In this document: piece after piece, positions 1 through 12,100 of the stretch | How the letters are laid out: every line of letters begins with the position of its first letter | Position numbering within the stretch: position 1 is the stretch's first letter | From: Eudromia elegans | Taxonomy: Eukaryota > Chordata > Aves > Tinamiformes > Tinamidae | Direction: 5' to 3' | Length of the DNA: 64,000 nucleotides | NCBI GenBank assembly: GCA_003342815.1 | Contig: PTEX01000013.1 | Location: 1,852,214-1,916,213 of the forward strand | Program-made: the position numbers and the translations under genes | The notes under the pieces: generated by a model | What the model was told of the DNA's origin: nothing | The model's input: only the letters and a program-made list of their open reading frames with translations | Databases searched by the model: none

Positions 1-737
1 AGTTGGTAGAGGATGTTGCTGTGTATGGACGTAATGGAAAACAGTGCTTCTGGAGCTATGTTAAGGCGTAGAAGTCCTAACTGGCCCGTATTAGAACTTA
101 AATGCAAAGAATCATGAAATGAAAACTGATTCTCAGTATGTCTTTTTCTGCTACTTGAACTTTTCTGAAGCCTGTTATTGCCAAGCTCAGTTCTCAGTGT
201 CAGAAGAAATACATAGCATTGCAAGTTCAGGACAAAGCTTCTGATTACACCAAAAAGAACAAGATGAAGTGATTCAGAAGTAAAGGGGAAGATCTGATGC
301 TTAACCACTGCTGTAATAACTAGATGAGAATTTTGGATTCTGTCTTAAAGTATTTAATCTATTTAGAGGACTGTACTTATCTGGGGAAGAAAGGTTACAT
401 ATTACATCTTAATCTTCAACAAAACTGAATTGTTTCTTCTAAGTTTTTTGTTTGTTATTTTAGTTAATACAGAACCTGTCAGTTCAGTTGGTGTAAAATC
501 TCTTGACATTTCTGTTATATTGAGCAGTGTGTGCTTTTTGTATATCTCTAGTAGCATTCTGTTGAATTTCACACTTTAGAAGAGAAATTTCAACTATACA
601 CTCCAAAATGATTAATGGGAGAAGCATGAAGTGTAGCTGGATAAATTTGTAGTGCTATCAATCAGTGATACTCCATTAGTATTTTGTCAAAACCTAATAA
701 CTGTGTGTACTTTCTACACTCTTTCCCAATATGCTAG
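1..737 (+). other. WNK1: WNK1 intron (partial), between kinase-domain exons
   Basis: AT-rich non-coding sequence ending in a TAG acceptor at 735-737. I see no exon, repeat or RNA gene in it. The upstream kinase exons are outside the window. Confidence 0.75.
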
Positions 738-957
738 ATACGCTATTAAGGACCTTTTGAATCATGCTTTCTTCCAAGAAGAGACCGGGGTACGGGTAGA
801 ACTAGCAGAGGAAGATGACGGAGAAAAAATTGCTATTAAGCTCTGGCTGCGAATTGAAGACATCAAAAAACTCAAGGGCAAATATAAAGATAACGAAGCA
901 ATAGAGTTTTCTTTTGATTTGGAGAGAGATGTCCCAGAGGATGTAGCACAAGAAATG
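738..957 (+). CDS. WNK1: WNK1 exon: end of kinase domain and start of autoinhibitory domain
   Basis: Begins with the third base of an Arg codon ([13 protein letters not shown]) after acceptor TAG, and ends in phase 0 at EM before GTAAGT. The [11 protein letters not shown] stretch is the C-terminal helix of the kinase domain. The following part is the PF2-like autoinhibitory domain, including [10 protein letters not shown]. The Phe-x-Phe pair there is the one known in WNK1 to bind RFxV-type ligands and to be required for autoinhibition. The sequence appears near identical to the mammalian protein. Confidence 0.95.
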
Positions 958-3095
958 GTAAGTGGTGACCTTACAAAGCACCTTGAAGGTACTGTCATTT
1001 CTCTGATAGCAAAGTGTGACCTGTCAACCTCTCTGTTTACTTTTTCTTTACTGTCTTGAAGTAAAAGCTCTTCTGAAGTTTAGAATGAGAAGTTAGTGCA
1101 AGGGAGCGATAAGCTCTATTGTAGCACTACGGCAATGACCATGTTTGACTGAATTCTGTGAATGTCTCTTCCTTCAGGTGGAATCTGGCTATGTCTGTGA
1201 GGGGGATCACAAGACAATGGCAAAAGCTATCAAGGACAGGGTGTCTTTGATTAAGCGAAAACGAGAGCAGCGTCAATTGGTGCGAGAAGAGCAGGAGAAG
1301 AAGCTGCAGGAAGAAAGTAGTCAAAAGCAACAGCTGGAGCAGCAGCAACCGTCAAGCACTTCCCAGGCAGGCTCAAAGCATCCCCAGTCTGTCGCTGGTA
1401 CTGCTTCTGTCCCTACTACTTCAGCTTCAGTTTCCACACAAGTGGAACCTGAAGAGCCAGAAGCTGATCAACACCAACAGCTGCAGTTCCAGCAGCCCAG
1501 TATATCTGTTCTTTGTAAGTGTGTCAAGTGGTTTATTTTTGTGTCTTTCTTGTGCACATAGTGTTTTCCTGCTTTCCTCTTTTAAACTCCTGGTGGGTAT
1601 AGTAATAAATATCTTAAGATTTTGCTGACTCCTGAAGAACGTTAGCACACTAGAAGACATGGCAAGATAAAATGCATTTCTGCGCCTTAGCTGAGCCAAA
1701 TCATGGCACAATGCACAGTGTAGTGTCTTAGCACAAAGTTATTTTTCTGCATTTTACATTAATACAGTGAATTAACCAGGGCACCTGATATGTGAACAAA
1801 TGTCCTAATTTTTGCTGCCCTGCTGCTAAGGACAGTAACCTCAGGCCCTCTAAGCAGTTATCTCCATTTACTTCAGTGCAGTTAGAGCTGTCAGAAACCC
1901 CTTTTTGCTTATTAAATTTGTTTCAGGTAGCAATCAGATTGATGCAAAGAGTTTGGCTCATCATTCAGTTTCTGAAAAACTCTTTCATTTTCTATTTTGC
2001 TGACCCTACATAGCAAGGTAACCCATTTTCAGTAGGTTAAGGAAAGGCATATTAGTAATGCATTATTATATTGAGGAAGAAAAGATTGTGTTTTCACACC
2101 AGCCTAAATACTATAAGAAATAAGAGACTGATAATGCCAACATGGCAAAACACAAACACAGTCTAGTGTATAGTTCCCTGTAAGATCTTTAGAATCCAGA
2201 GTTTTTGAAATGTGGTTTTTTTCCTTTATATCTGCAGCTGACGGGACAGTCGACAGTGGCCAGGGGTCATCTGTTTATACCGAATCATGTGTGAGCAGTC
2301 AACAGACCGTGTCCTATGGCTCCCAACATGAGCAGTCAGTTTCAACAGCTGCAGTCCCAGGATATGCAGCTTCAGTTGGCCAAGTGCAGTCACAACAGCA
2401 TGGAGGATATCAGCCACCTGCAGTGGTAAGCCAGAATTGACAGCATCACGAACACTTGGAAGTATTTTGTTTTGCATTTCTCTTGAAAGGCAAGAGGAAA
2501 ATCTGACAGCCAACCTTCACTGTTTTGCATGCGAGACACATTCTGCAGGGGAGCAGTAAATGGGATATTTTTCCAGTGGGGCTAAGGCTAGTAAAAACAT
2601 GCAAGGTACTTTTGCCTTTAAGGCATAAGTTTTTATTTGATCTTGAGCATGTGTTGAGGCAAAATTGATGGGTTATAGGTTAGTAGTTTCTTTTGACAGA
2701 TGTAACATTGTGAGAAAAAGATTGTGTCATGAAAATGAGTATTTAATCACAATTAGAAAGATGCTGCTAGCAACTTTGTGCATATATGTTAAATTACCAG
2801 GGATCATGTTGTTGGGTTGATTTGAAGAAGGGATTAGAGTAATTTAAGATACTGTTTAAGTGTGAAGCTGCTATATATGTTCTGTGAGGCTTTGATTGCA
2901 GACACAGCAGGTAAGATTTTTGACTGTTATAGAATGCTGCATGTGAGAGCTCCAGACTGAAAAAACCCACATCCTTGTACCCACTTTATTTTTAGCTTGT
3001 GTTTATTTGCTCATCAGTTGCCATGCATATTACTTTTCCCTGGAAAGTCTGCATTGGGCACAAAATACCTTTCCTACTATGTTTGTTTGTGTTGC

Positions 3096-3131
<36 letters not shown>

Positions 3132-6100
3132 CCCTTTTTATGTTTTAGAACCTAGCTTGAGAGTATGCAGAAATCTACTTCACTGCTAGAGTAGAACTTC
3201 TGCTCCTGTTGTATTGTCTTAAGTGGTTCCCTTGTCTTTTTTTTTTCTTTTTTAATAAATAAAAAGTCTAAACCTGAGGTAGACAGGTTATTCTATAATG
3301 TAGTAAAGCCATTTGGGAGAAGCAACACTTCCAAGACTAAAGGATCCTTACTTCTTTTTCTTCGTTTTTGTACCTGTGGTTGTTAATTTTATTGAAGGGT
3401 CATTGGTGTTATTAGCTTTTTGAAAAAAAGATTTTGACTGCACTCACAAGCAAAGCCTCTCCATCCTTTCTTAAGACATTTAACCTGAAGCTTTGTGATG
3501 TTGCCTCTCCTTGATCAAATGAGTTTTCAAGCCCTCTAAACAAGCTCTGGCTCTGAGTAAACTGCATTTTGCTGTGTGGGGTCTTGGACCAGAAGCCATT
3601 CCGCTATCTTGGGATGACCAGCTTGCAGGTTGAAAGGCCACAATCTTTTGAGAGAGGATGGGAGAAAAAGCACATGACAGATGTATAGGCAAACTGCCTA
3701 GTACACTACTAAAATGTGCTCATGCTGTGTGGTGATGACAGCGGTTCCAGAAGGTTGACAGGATGGAGTAGATGACTCCAGCAACTACTAACAGAATGAC
3801 AAGTCAAAATGTTTCTGACACCTGGAGAAATTGCCTTAAAAAGAAGTAGAATGCAGTTCGATAAGGACAAATGCAAAGTTCACTCTTAAACAGGAATGAT
3901 CAGCAACACAAGGACAGGATAAACAACAACTTGATTAGGCAGCAATTCAGCCAAAAAAGGTCAGGGATTACACTGGACCACAAGCTGAACATGGTCAAAA
4001 ACATCATGCTGTTGTGAAAAAGGCAAACATACTATGTGAAGTAATTCTACTCTTCCTGGCCATTGGTAAGTCTATTCTGGGCACCCTGCTTGAGGAAAGA
4101 TCAGAGTTAACTGGGAAGGAATGCGGACAAGAGTGATAAAAGTCACAGAAATCTAGAAAATATGGTTTGTGTGGGAAGACTGAAAGTTGAGTCTGTTGAA
4201 GGAGAGAGAAAGCTCTAAGTATATAAAAGGTGCTGGAGAAGAAAGAGAAATTTGATCTCCACATCCTTCTCAGAGAATATAGGAAATAAGGGACCTAAAT
4301 TGCAGGAGAAAATAATGCTCAGGAAAAATTTTGTTTGCAGTCAACAGCGTAGTTTAGCACTGTGTTCTCCATTTCTGGAGGTGCCTCTGAAGGGGCTAGG
4401 CAAACTAGTCAAGAATACCATGTGTAACTAGGCTTGCCTTGGTACAGGGTTAAGATGAAAGATAAAGTATTTAATCTTTTGAAGTTCCTTTTGTCCCCCT
4501 CTCTCTAGATTTTGAGCAGTTTAGCAAGATTTATCAGAAGTCTTAAAAATCACAAATTTCTGCTGGACTTCTGCATTGTTTTTCCTGCAGGCTTGTATTG
4601 GATTTCAAGTTTGTGAAGAAATTGTGCAGAAATATCTGCAGAAAGCTTATACCTCTCTAAAACTTCATCTTTCCATTCACTTTCATTTTAAAAGCAATTC
4701 ACATTCTTCCAGATGTTTGAATTTGGACCTGCCGTCTTCTGTGTTGTGGCAAAGTTACAGAATCTTGGTGCTTTCATTGGCTCAGCATCTGGAAAATACT
4801 TTTCTGAAAGATTGATATTACTACATTTTCCAAATAATGAAACAGCATTTTTCTGCAGCTCATGTTGCAGAATCTGTAATGTGCAAATTTTTATGGTGGT
4901 GCTTTAGATGACTAGAGAGGCAGCTCTATCTAGTTACTCCAGTTAACCCAGGAAGGGGCCAACGGAGAGGTTGGTGAGGCAGCGTATATAAATACACACT
5001 CACCTAAGCAAGCAGGGAGGTTGGAAAGCTTGGGCAGTGTTTGGGGTTTTCTCTTTTGATAAACTACCAAGTGCTGCAAATGTCACATCAGTGGCACCAG
5101 AGCAGATAGTCTCTCCTGTCTTTAGTACCCTCAGTATAATTTCTGTAAAGGCCCTAGGAAACCTTCCTCAGTGCTCAGTAACCTAAGACAAATTTGAGTC
5201 CTCCAAGGTGCATATATCTTGTTCCCTGTGTATGTTGGCATTCATTCAGCATTTTCATACCTTCTTGCACACATAGTAGTTAGTACCGGGCCTGTCATTG
5301 TGTGTCTGCATTTCTTTTCTGTCATTACAGTTTTGCTGCTTTTGTTTTTCATTTTTTTGAAGTGTTCAATTCTTAACTTTTGTTTTCCTCCTTAGCCTCA
5401 ACGTGGTCGTAGCATGTCAGTTTGTGTCCCCCACCTTCCTGCTCTTCCCTCTATGTCCTGCATCCCTCTCAGTGCTCCTTCCACCCCACCAGCAGCGCTG
5501 TCTGCACCTCTTTCTCCTTTCTACCTTCGGACTGTCCCTGAAGAAACCTTTGCAGAAAAGCTTTCTAAAGCCCTGGAAAGTGTCCTGCCCATGCACTCTG
5601 CCTCTCCACGCAAGCACCGACGCTCCAGCCTGCCCTCCCTCTCTGTCAGTCCTGTATGTGTTGCCATTTACCTCCTGGCACAGTAAGATAAGTTATCATT
5701 AAATACATCCTCGGCTTTGGGCATTTTTAAAATGGCAAAATGAAAAGTTGATTCTTTGTCCTGTATGACTAAGCTGCTGGAACCTTGATCTGTTGTGAGA
5801 AGTGGTAAACCACTCTTTGGTACTGTTTGATTTGAAATTTTAGGCTGATGTAAATTAATCAACAGTACTGTAGAAGATAAAGGGAAGACTAGTTCTCACT
5901 CTTTCTTTAGTTTCAACTTATGTGCAAGAAATGAATGTTAATTGGGCATGAAACATCAGCTTTTAAAGCTTAGCTGCTGCAGCTGGTTACCCTAAAAACT
6001 TTGGCTAGCTGTGGTTATAGTGCTAAAAATTTGTAATATGAAAATTTATTTGGGGTTTTCTGTAAGTTTTAATAGGAAATACTGCTTTAATTTCTTCATG

Positions 6101-9100
6101 AGAGGAAGCCATAATGTCATATTTTTCTTTTATTTTTGGAGTAACTACTGCAGGTCAGGTGCAGGATGACTAAAAGAAGGGCAAAAGGTAGTCCTGTTCA
6201 GTAGTTGATTTTGTCCTTCAATTTATATAATAAACTTTGAGGTAAATTTTCCTCTCTATTTGAAGAGCCATTTTTTGGACCGTAGAAAAATTTCTTCATT
6301 CTGTAGGACCATTTTATTAGTATTGTTCAATATGGAAATTTGCTGCTGCTTTTCTGGAAAGGGATGGGAGAGAAACAGGACAACCTAGTGGAAACAGCAA
6401 CTTGAAAAAGTCATAAATAGCACCAGTCTTGACAGTACACTTGTTGCAAACTTCTACAGTTTTTGATTTTGGGGTCCATAATCCCTTAGCTCTCAGCCTA
6501 CGGTAGTATACCTCAGTATACTGTAGGCAGAGGTTTGAAGAAAACAAAACAAAAGGAACAACTACAGAATTTGTGCTGTATACTTCATGTGAAAGATTCT
6601 TACAGTTCTTAACAAAGATGAGCCTCATATGACATAGTACATCAGATGGAGTGGAATTGCTTAATGACTCTTTTATTAATAATCCTGTGAATGTTTTACT
6701 ATCAAGGCAAAAGAAAAAGAACAATGTATTGTCTCAGTGAATGCTTAAAAAAAAAAAACTGCATGAAAAACAATGGTCCAAATTTGCCAAAAATGATCAG
6801 AAGAGGTGATCCTTGGGGTGGGATTTTGTTGTTTGTTTTCTGTAGGTTGAAATTGTTCAGCCTTGTCGTAAAGAGTCGCTCATTCACTCTCTGGGTATCA
6901 TACAGTACGCAGACTTCTGGTGGAACAACAGTAGCGTGTTTTTTACATTAGATAATTTTAAGATTTCATGTCATTCTTGTCTTGTAAATGTAAAGTAGGG
7001 ACTGTTTTTGCTGCTAGCAAGTTCAGAACTCTAACATTAATTTCACATGCAGCACTAACTGTAGGGATTTGACTGGACTATAAGCACTGATATTAATGGA
7101 TAACCTATGGCAATATATCCCATCTCATTGTCAGAATCATAACTAATTTTTTAAGTGATTGGGGTTGGACTGGAAAAGCAGCTATAACACAAGCAAATAT
7201 TTCCATTTGTAGCTGTGCCTGCCACGGATGTATTTAATGGATATTTAGAACACATCTAACTTTCCTAAGTACTGTATGTTTTTGACCATGAATTTAGTAG
7301 CCATTCTATAAAGTTACTTCACAGAACTGCCTAGTGAACTGTGCATGTTAATGTGCTTTCACTTTTAATGTATGAATTACTTGTCTTGTTCATGTCAATA
7401 CAGCCTCAGCATCCGCGTGGGGGAACACCAACGTTCCCAGACTCACAGATATTTTTCCCAACCGTTCATGAACGGCCGGTGTCTTTCTCACCACCGCCTA
7501 TGTGCCCTCCGAAGGTGGCCGTTGCTCAGCGCCGCAAGAGCACCTCATTTTTGGAAGCCCAGCCTTGCCACTTCCAGCCAGTGCTGAAGACTGGCCAGAG
7601 TTTAGTCCCACCTGGTGGTAGTCCCACCAACTGGACACCAGAGGCGCTGGTTATGCTGGGCACTACAGCTCACAGAGTCACTGGAGAGCCGCTGCACGTG
7701 CAAGTCAACCCTGTGTTTGAGCCAGCCCCTGTACACAGTGACTGTAGATCTGGACCAGCACCTCCAGAGGATGCTCACTACCGAATGCATCCGGAAGCCG
7801 TGTATTTGGTGGGCATGCACTATCCATCCCAGGAGCAGTATGATCAAGTAGCTTATAGCTCTCCTACGACCGAACAACAGTTGAAGCAGGTCTCTGAGTC
7901 GAAGCACGTGCAAGGTGGTCCTCCACAGAGCTCGGTGTTTGACTTTCAGTCTGGGCAAACGTACCTGGCAAGGCACGTCCAGAACCTGAGACTGGATTCT
8001 GGGATGGGTCCTCTCTCTCCATTGTCCAGTGTTTCGGCTCCTCTGAGTGCAGAGCCCGCTCAGATGACGTTCCACCAGGTGTTCGTGCCGCACTCGGCAC
8101 CGGCTGTGCTCTCGCACAGCGGCGATGGCAGGACGAGCTGTGTCTTTGAGTTCCACGTGCACACGCCGAGCTCGGCTCCCGCGGAAGGCGGGGCCTTAAC
8201 CCCGCGGCTCTACAGAGGTCGCCGGTGCTCCGCGGAGAGCAGCCAAGAGGAAGCCGCTCAAGGCGTAGGGTTGCACGGCCGGCTCCAGCCTGTGACGGAG
8301 GAGCAGTGTAACTATCTCGGTCCTGAGGGAGCAGGTCCCAGAGGGGGCTCTGCCAGGCAGAGCTGGCCGGAAGGAAGCCCAGAGTACTCCAGTGATTCCT
8401 CACAGCTGACTTCCTCTGACACTGGCGATTTCCAGTCTCCCCCTCCTACGGGAGGCTCATCTGCTTTTGCTTCCGACTTCTCCTTGCCTGTTGTTCAGCT
8501 GCCTCAGAAGGTATTGCAGGAGTCCCAGCTCTTCATCTGCTTCCCTCAGGGAGCCTCGAGTCAGCAGGCCTTGTCCACCTCGCTTCCATCGGGACCGCCT
8601 ACCCTCTATCCGCAGGTTACAGGAGCAAAGCCTTCCAGATTTTCTCTGCTTTCTGTACGGGGAACCTTGCTCCATGTGGTTCGAAGTCATGGCGCCCATG
8701 GGGGTGTCTCAGTCGGTAGCATACTAGGGTGCCTTTGGCTTAAAGGGCTGTCACTAAGTAAGAGAGCAGCAGCAACTGCTTGCTCTGTTTTCAGAGCAAG
8801 GTGAGATGTTGGAAGAACTCATGTGTTAAGGAGAGCAAATGGTGAGCGTTTCTCCTTGGGCTAGTTAGCACTTTGGAAATAGGGAGTTCTGATAGAAAAT
8901 TGGCTGTTGACCAGTGTAAACCAGTGGGTTTAATGAAAAGCATCTTCTGCCGTGTTTGAAGCAGTAGTGAGAGCAGAACCTATTTTGTATGATCTTTTTT
9001 CCTGCTTTGTAGCCATTTAAAGGGAATGTGTTATTTGAAATTAAACGCCAATATGAATAATGATTTGTTGGACAACACTCGGGGAAAGGAAGCGCAGAGG

Positions 9101-12100
9101 AAAAGGAATGGGGGCGATATATGTCCCACTTCCTAGATTTGTAAATGTACTTGAGGAACTGTGAAAGAAACTAATGCTGAGTAGTAAACCAGTGGGACTA
9201 ATGGTCATTGTTAGTAGGTATTGCTTTCCCTTTAAGCTAGGAATGTGATACCCCTTAAGAAAGCAACATTTGCAGCAGAAAGTGTAAGTGTACATGATGT
9301 TTTCATATTGCACTAGTCTAGTCAGTATAATATCCTTCAGCAGTTGTGCACGTATACCTTGTGTCTGTGGTTGTATTCTAAATATCTTCCTTACAAGATG
9401 ATAGTTTTTTTGTATGAAAAGAGAAGGTTTACTTTAAGCACATCTCTCTTGAACCTTCTCCTTTGGTCATTCTTGAAATTAAGAGTGCTCTGACATTGTA
9501 GCTATTAAAGTATTAGCAAGTTAGTGACTTGTCTGAAGGAAATAGAGGAGAATTGTTACTTTTTTGGTGGTAAGATCGAGTGCGAAAATTTAGAGCTTTC
9601 TCTGTGGTGTAATACAGGTCCTTTATTCCATCTCCAGTATCTGATCAGATTGTCAAGCCCAACTTTAAGCACTAATCTAACAGATAGTAATTTGTGTGCT
9701 TTCGGAGAACGTGTGGAGTGAAGCTACTATGCAGGAGGTTTGAAAACTGCTTGGGGATTATTTCTCCGTAAAAAGCCTTGTTAAACTTCAGTGGGTGACT
9801 TCTGGTGGATGCCAAGCAAGTTTGCAAAGTATAATAAGGGGTAATCATTTTGCAGAACACATATTTTGGGAGCTCTTCTCCAATTGATTTAAGAGCAGTA
9901 TGTAAAGGTGTAAATAGAGACAGTGAGAATAGCTAGTGTGACAATGGGCCATAGAATGGTTTAATCCTTCTAGCAGCAAGAGCCTCAAACAGCTTCTAAA
10001 AGAGAGGACAAAAAAAAATTCTTTTTCATGGTACTTCACTTTCCCTGAAGTCGCTAGGAGAGTAAAAGAGTCATTTTAATAAACATTTTGCTATTAAGCT
10101 TCTGCAAACTGAGTAGCTTTATAAATTTTAGTAGATTCCCAATGTAATACACATGCACCAGATACGCTTCTTAGAGAGGCAATTACTGAAGCGATGCAGG
10201 CTTGGGGACATTGCCTGTAGGTGTTTTTCTCTGTTGCCTAGTTGTGTCCCAGGTCTTACTGAAAAATAATGTAATACTTGCAAAAATAATAAAGGAACTC
10301 CAGAGGTCTGATCACCATTCCATTTTCTTTGCATCTTCCACATTCATTTGTAATGCTCTTCACCTTTTTTTTCTTTATTGCTTATTCAGAATTCTGTCTT
10401 AGCTTGGACTCAGACACCAGTCTCTTCAGTATCTGATTTTTGTTGACCTTTCGATGTTACTGAGCTGATTTTTTTTTTATTATTTTTTATTTTTTTTAAA
10501 GCCTGGATTTTGATGTGCCCCGCAAAGGGAGCCCATGAGTATTTTGTTACTGGTCTAGAACTCTGTATCTCTTCGATTCTTTGCAGATACAGTTTTGTTT
10601 CCTTCTTAGCCTCCTTATATCTCCCCCACCTAGATGTGTTCAGAGCAGATGTAAAGGTAAAATCTAATGCCTCTATTTCCAGTTATCATACCAAGGCATC
10701 TTGATCTTAAAGCATCGTCACTGGAAGAAGAAGCTGGTAGGCTGATCCTTGTAATGTTGAGGGGCATTTGGCTTGCAAAGAACTGGTGGTTTTGAAAGAT
10801 TTAAAACCAATTTTGATGCTTTTCCAGAATGCTCTGCTTTGCTCTGGATTTTATAGTGGAATTTGGCCAAAACGGCTGCTTGTCCAGAAGGACAGCTAGA
10901 AACATTCTTCAGCCAAGTTGTTCCAGCCAGAAACAATTTTAACTGCTGTCTGCGGCAACTATAGATTCGTTTAAGCTCATTCTTTTTCTTTTTCCCTTCT
11001 TTTAGACACAAGTGCAAGGCCAGTCAGCCTCAAGCAGTGTATCGGTGCCATCCCAGCCTACCCAACACACTCAGCAGGTGAGATATTAAGATCTTAAACT
11101 GGGGCTAAAATACTTTCTGTATAGAGTTCTGATGACTTTTCAAGAAGCCTCCCCTTTCCCAGCCCCCCTCCTCATCAGCCCAATAGTTTTGGACATCAGA
11201 AAAGGAATCCTCTGAGGAGTTTAAAAGGAAAATTATGAGACTAACTGCCCTGAGTTTTTGAAATTTATTACAATCCTGTTAAATATTAGTTCTCATATAT
11301 CCTTTTCCCACATGAATTTGCAGCAGAGGTCTCATTGAAGGAGAAGCACATAAAGATTTGCAAATTACTGTCTAGACAAGCAGACTTCATTCATATAATT
11401 TCTTCTGACTCAAAATACTTTCTTCTTCAACATCCTCTGTTTGTAGAACCTGCATTCTTGCAGCAGTGTTCTTACTTCAATTGTGAGAGCAAGATTTGGT
11501 GCTGGTAATAAAGTTGCATTGTGGTTTATAAACTTCCCATTGGGAGGAGGAATAAAAACTTGTCTTTTTCTCTGCTATAGAATGTGCAGCAGCCAGCCTC
11601 TTCCCAGCAGGCTGGGCAGTACCAGCTGCAGCAGCCATCAGTTTCTGCTGGCGCCACTCCCACACAAACGGTCTCTCAAACTCAGACTTCACAGGTTATG
11701 CCAATGCCTCAGGCACCAGCTGGGACACAGGTAAACAATACTCCTCTTTCTAGCAAAATGCTTTTTTTTTTCTCTTAACAGTTGGGGAAATCCAACATAC
11801 TGTTGTTTTCACTTTTGTCTTCTTTTCTAATGGTTCCAAAGCATTCATCCGAGAGTAGTATTCCTAGCATACTACAACTGCCAGTTTTTCTGGAAACTGA
11901 TAATGTATTGGAAGCCGTTTCTTTGACATGTGGCAGTCATGAATTATTTAACTTGAGGCAGGAATAGCATTTCCGTGCACTAAGATCTTTAGGTAGTCAA
12001 AATATTATGAGATATAGATGAAGAGTACTATGAATGCATTTTCAGGAACTTGTCATTTCTCTGCTTCTCGTAAAACGTACATCTTCTGCACCACTGTGTG

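Larger units (their letters stand above)
2426..5395 (+). other. WNK1: WNK1 intron with a T tract and an old CR1-like fragment
   Basis: Non-coding. It contains a 32-T homopolymer at 3100-3131 and, at about 3760-4340, a decayed CR1-like segment listed separately. No other exon or RNA gene is recognised. Confidence 0.7.

Noticed and set aside
6317-6724. 135-codon minus-strand open frame in a WNK1 intron
   Set aside because: No recognisable domain, no splice context, and Phe/Ser/Leu-rich composition expected from AT-rich DNA.
7602-8403. Minus-strand open frames opposite the HSN2 exon
   Set aside because: Shadows of the coding strand. The + frame has clear WNK1 HSN2 identity.
8616-8804. Extension of the HSN2 exon to the donor at 8800
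   Set aside because: It would end in phase 2 and break the frame of the next exon. The CAG|GTTACA end at 8615 keeps phase, though it is a weak donor.
9950-10010. 'catagaatggttt' as the start of a minus-strand CR1
   Set aside because: Only about 13 bases agree. The following sequence does not continue into CR1.
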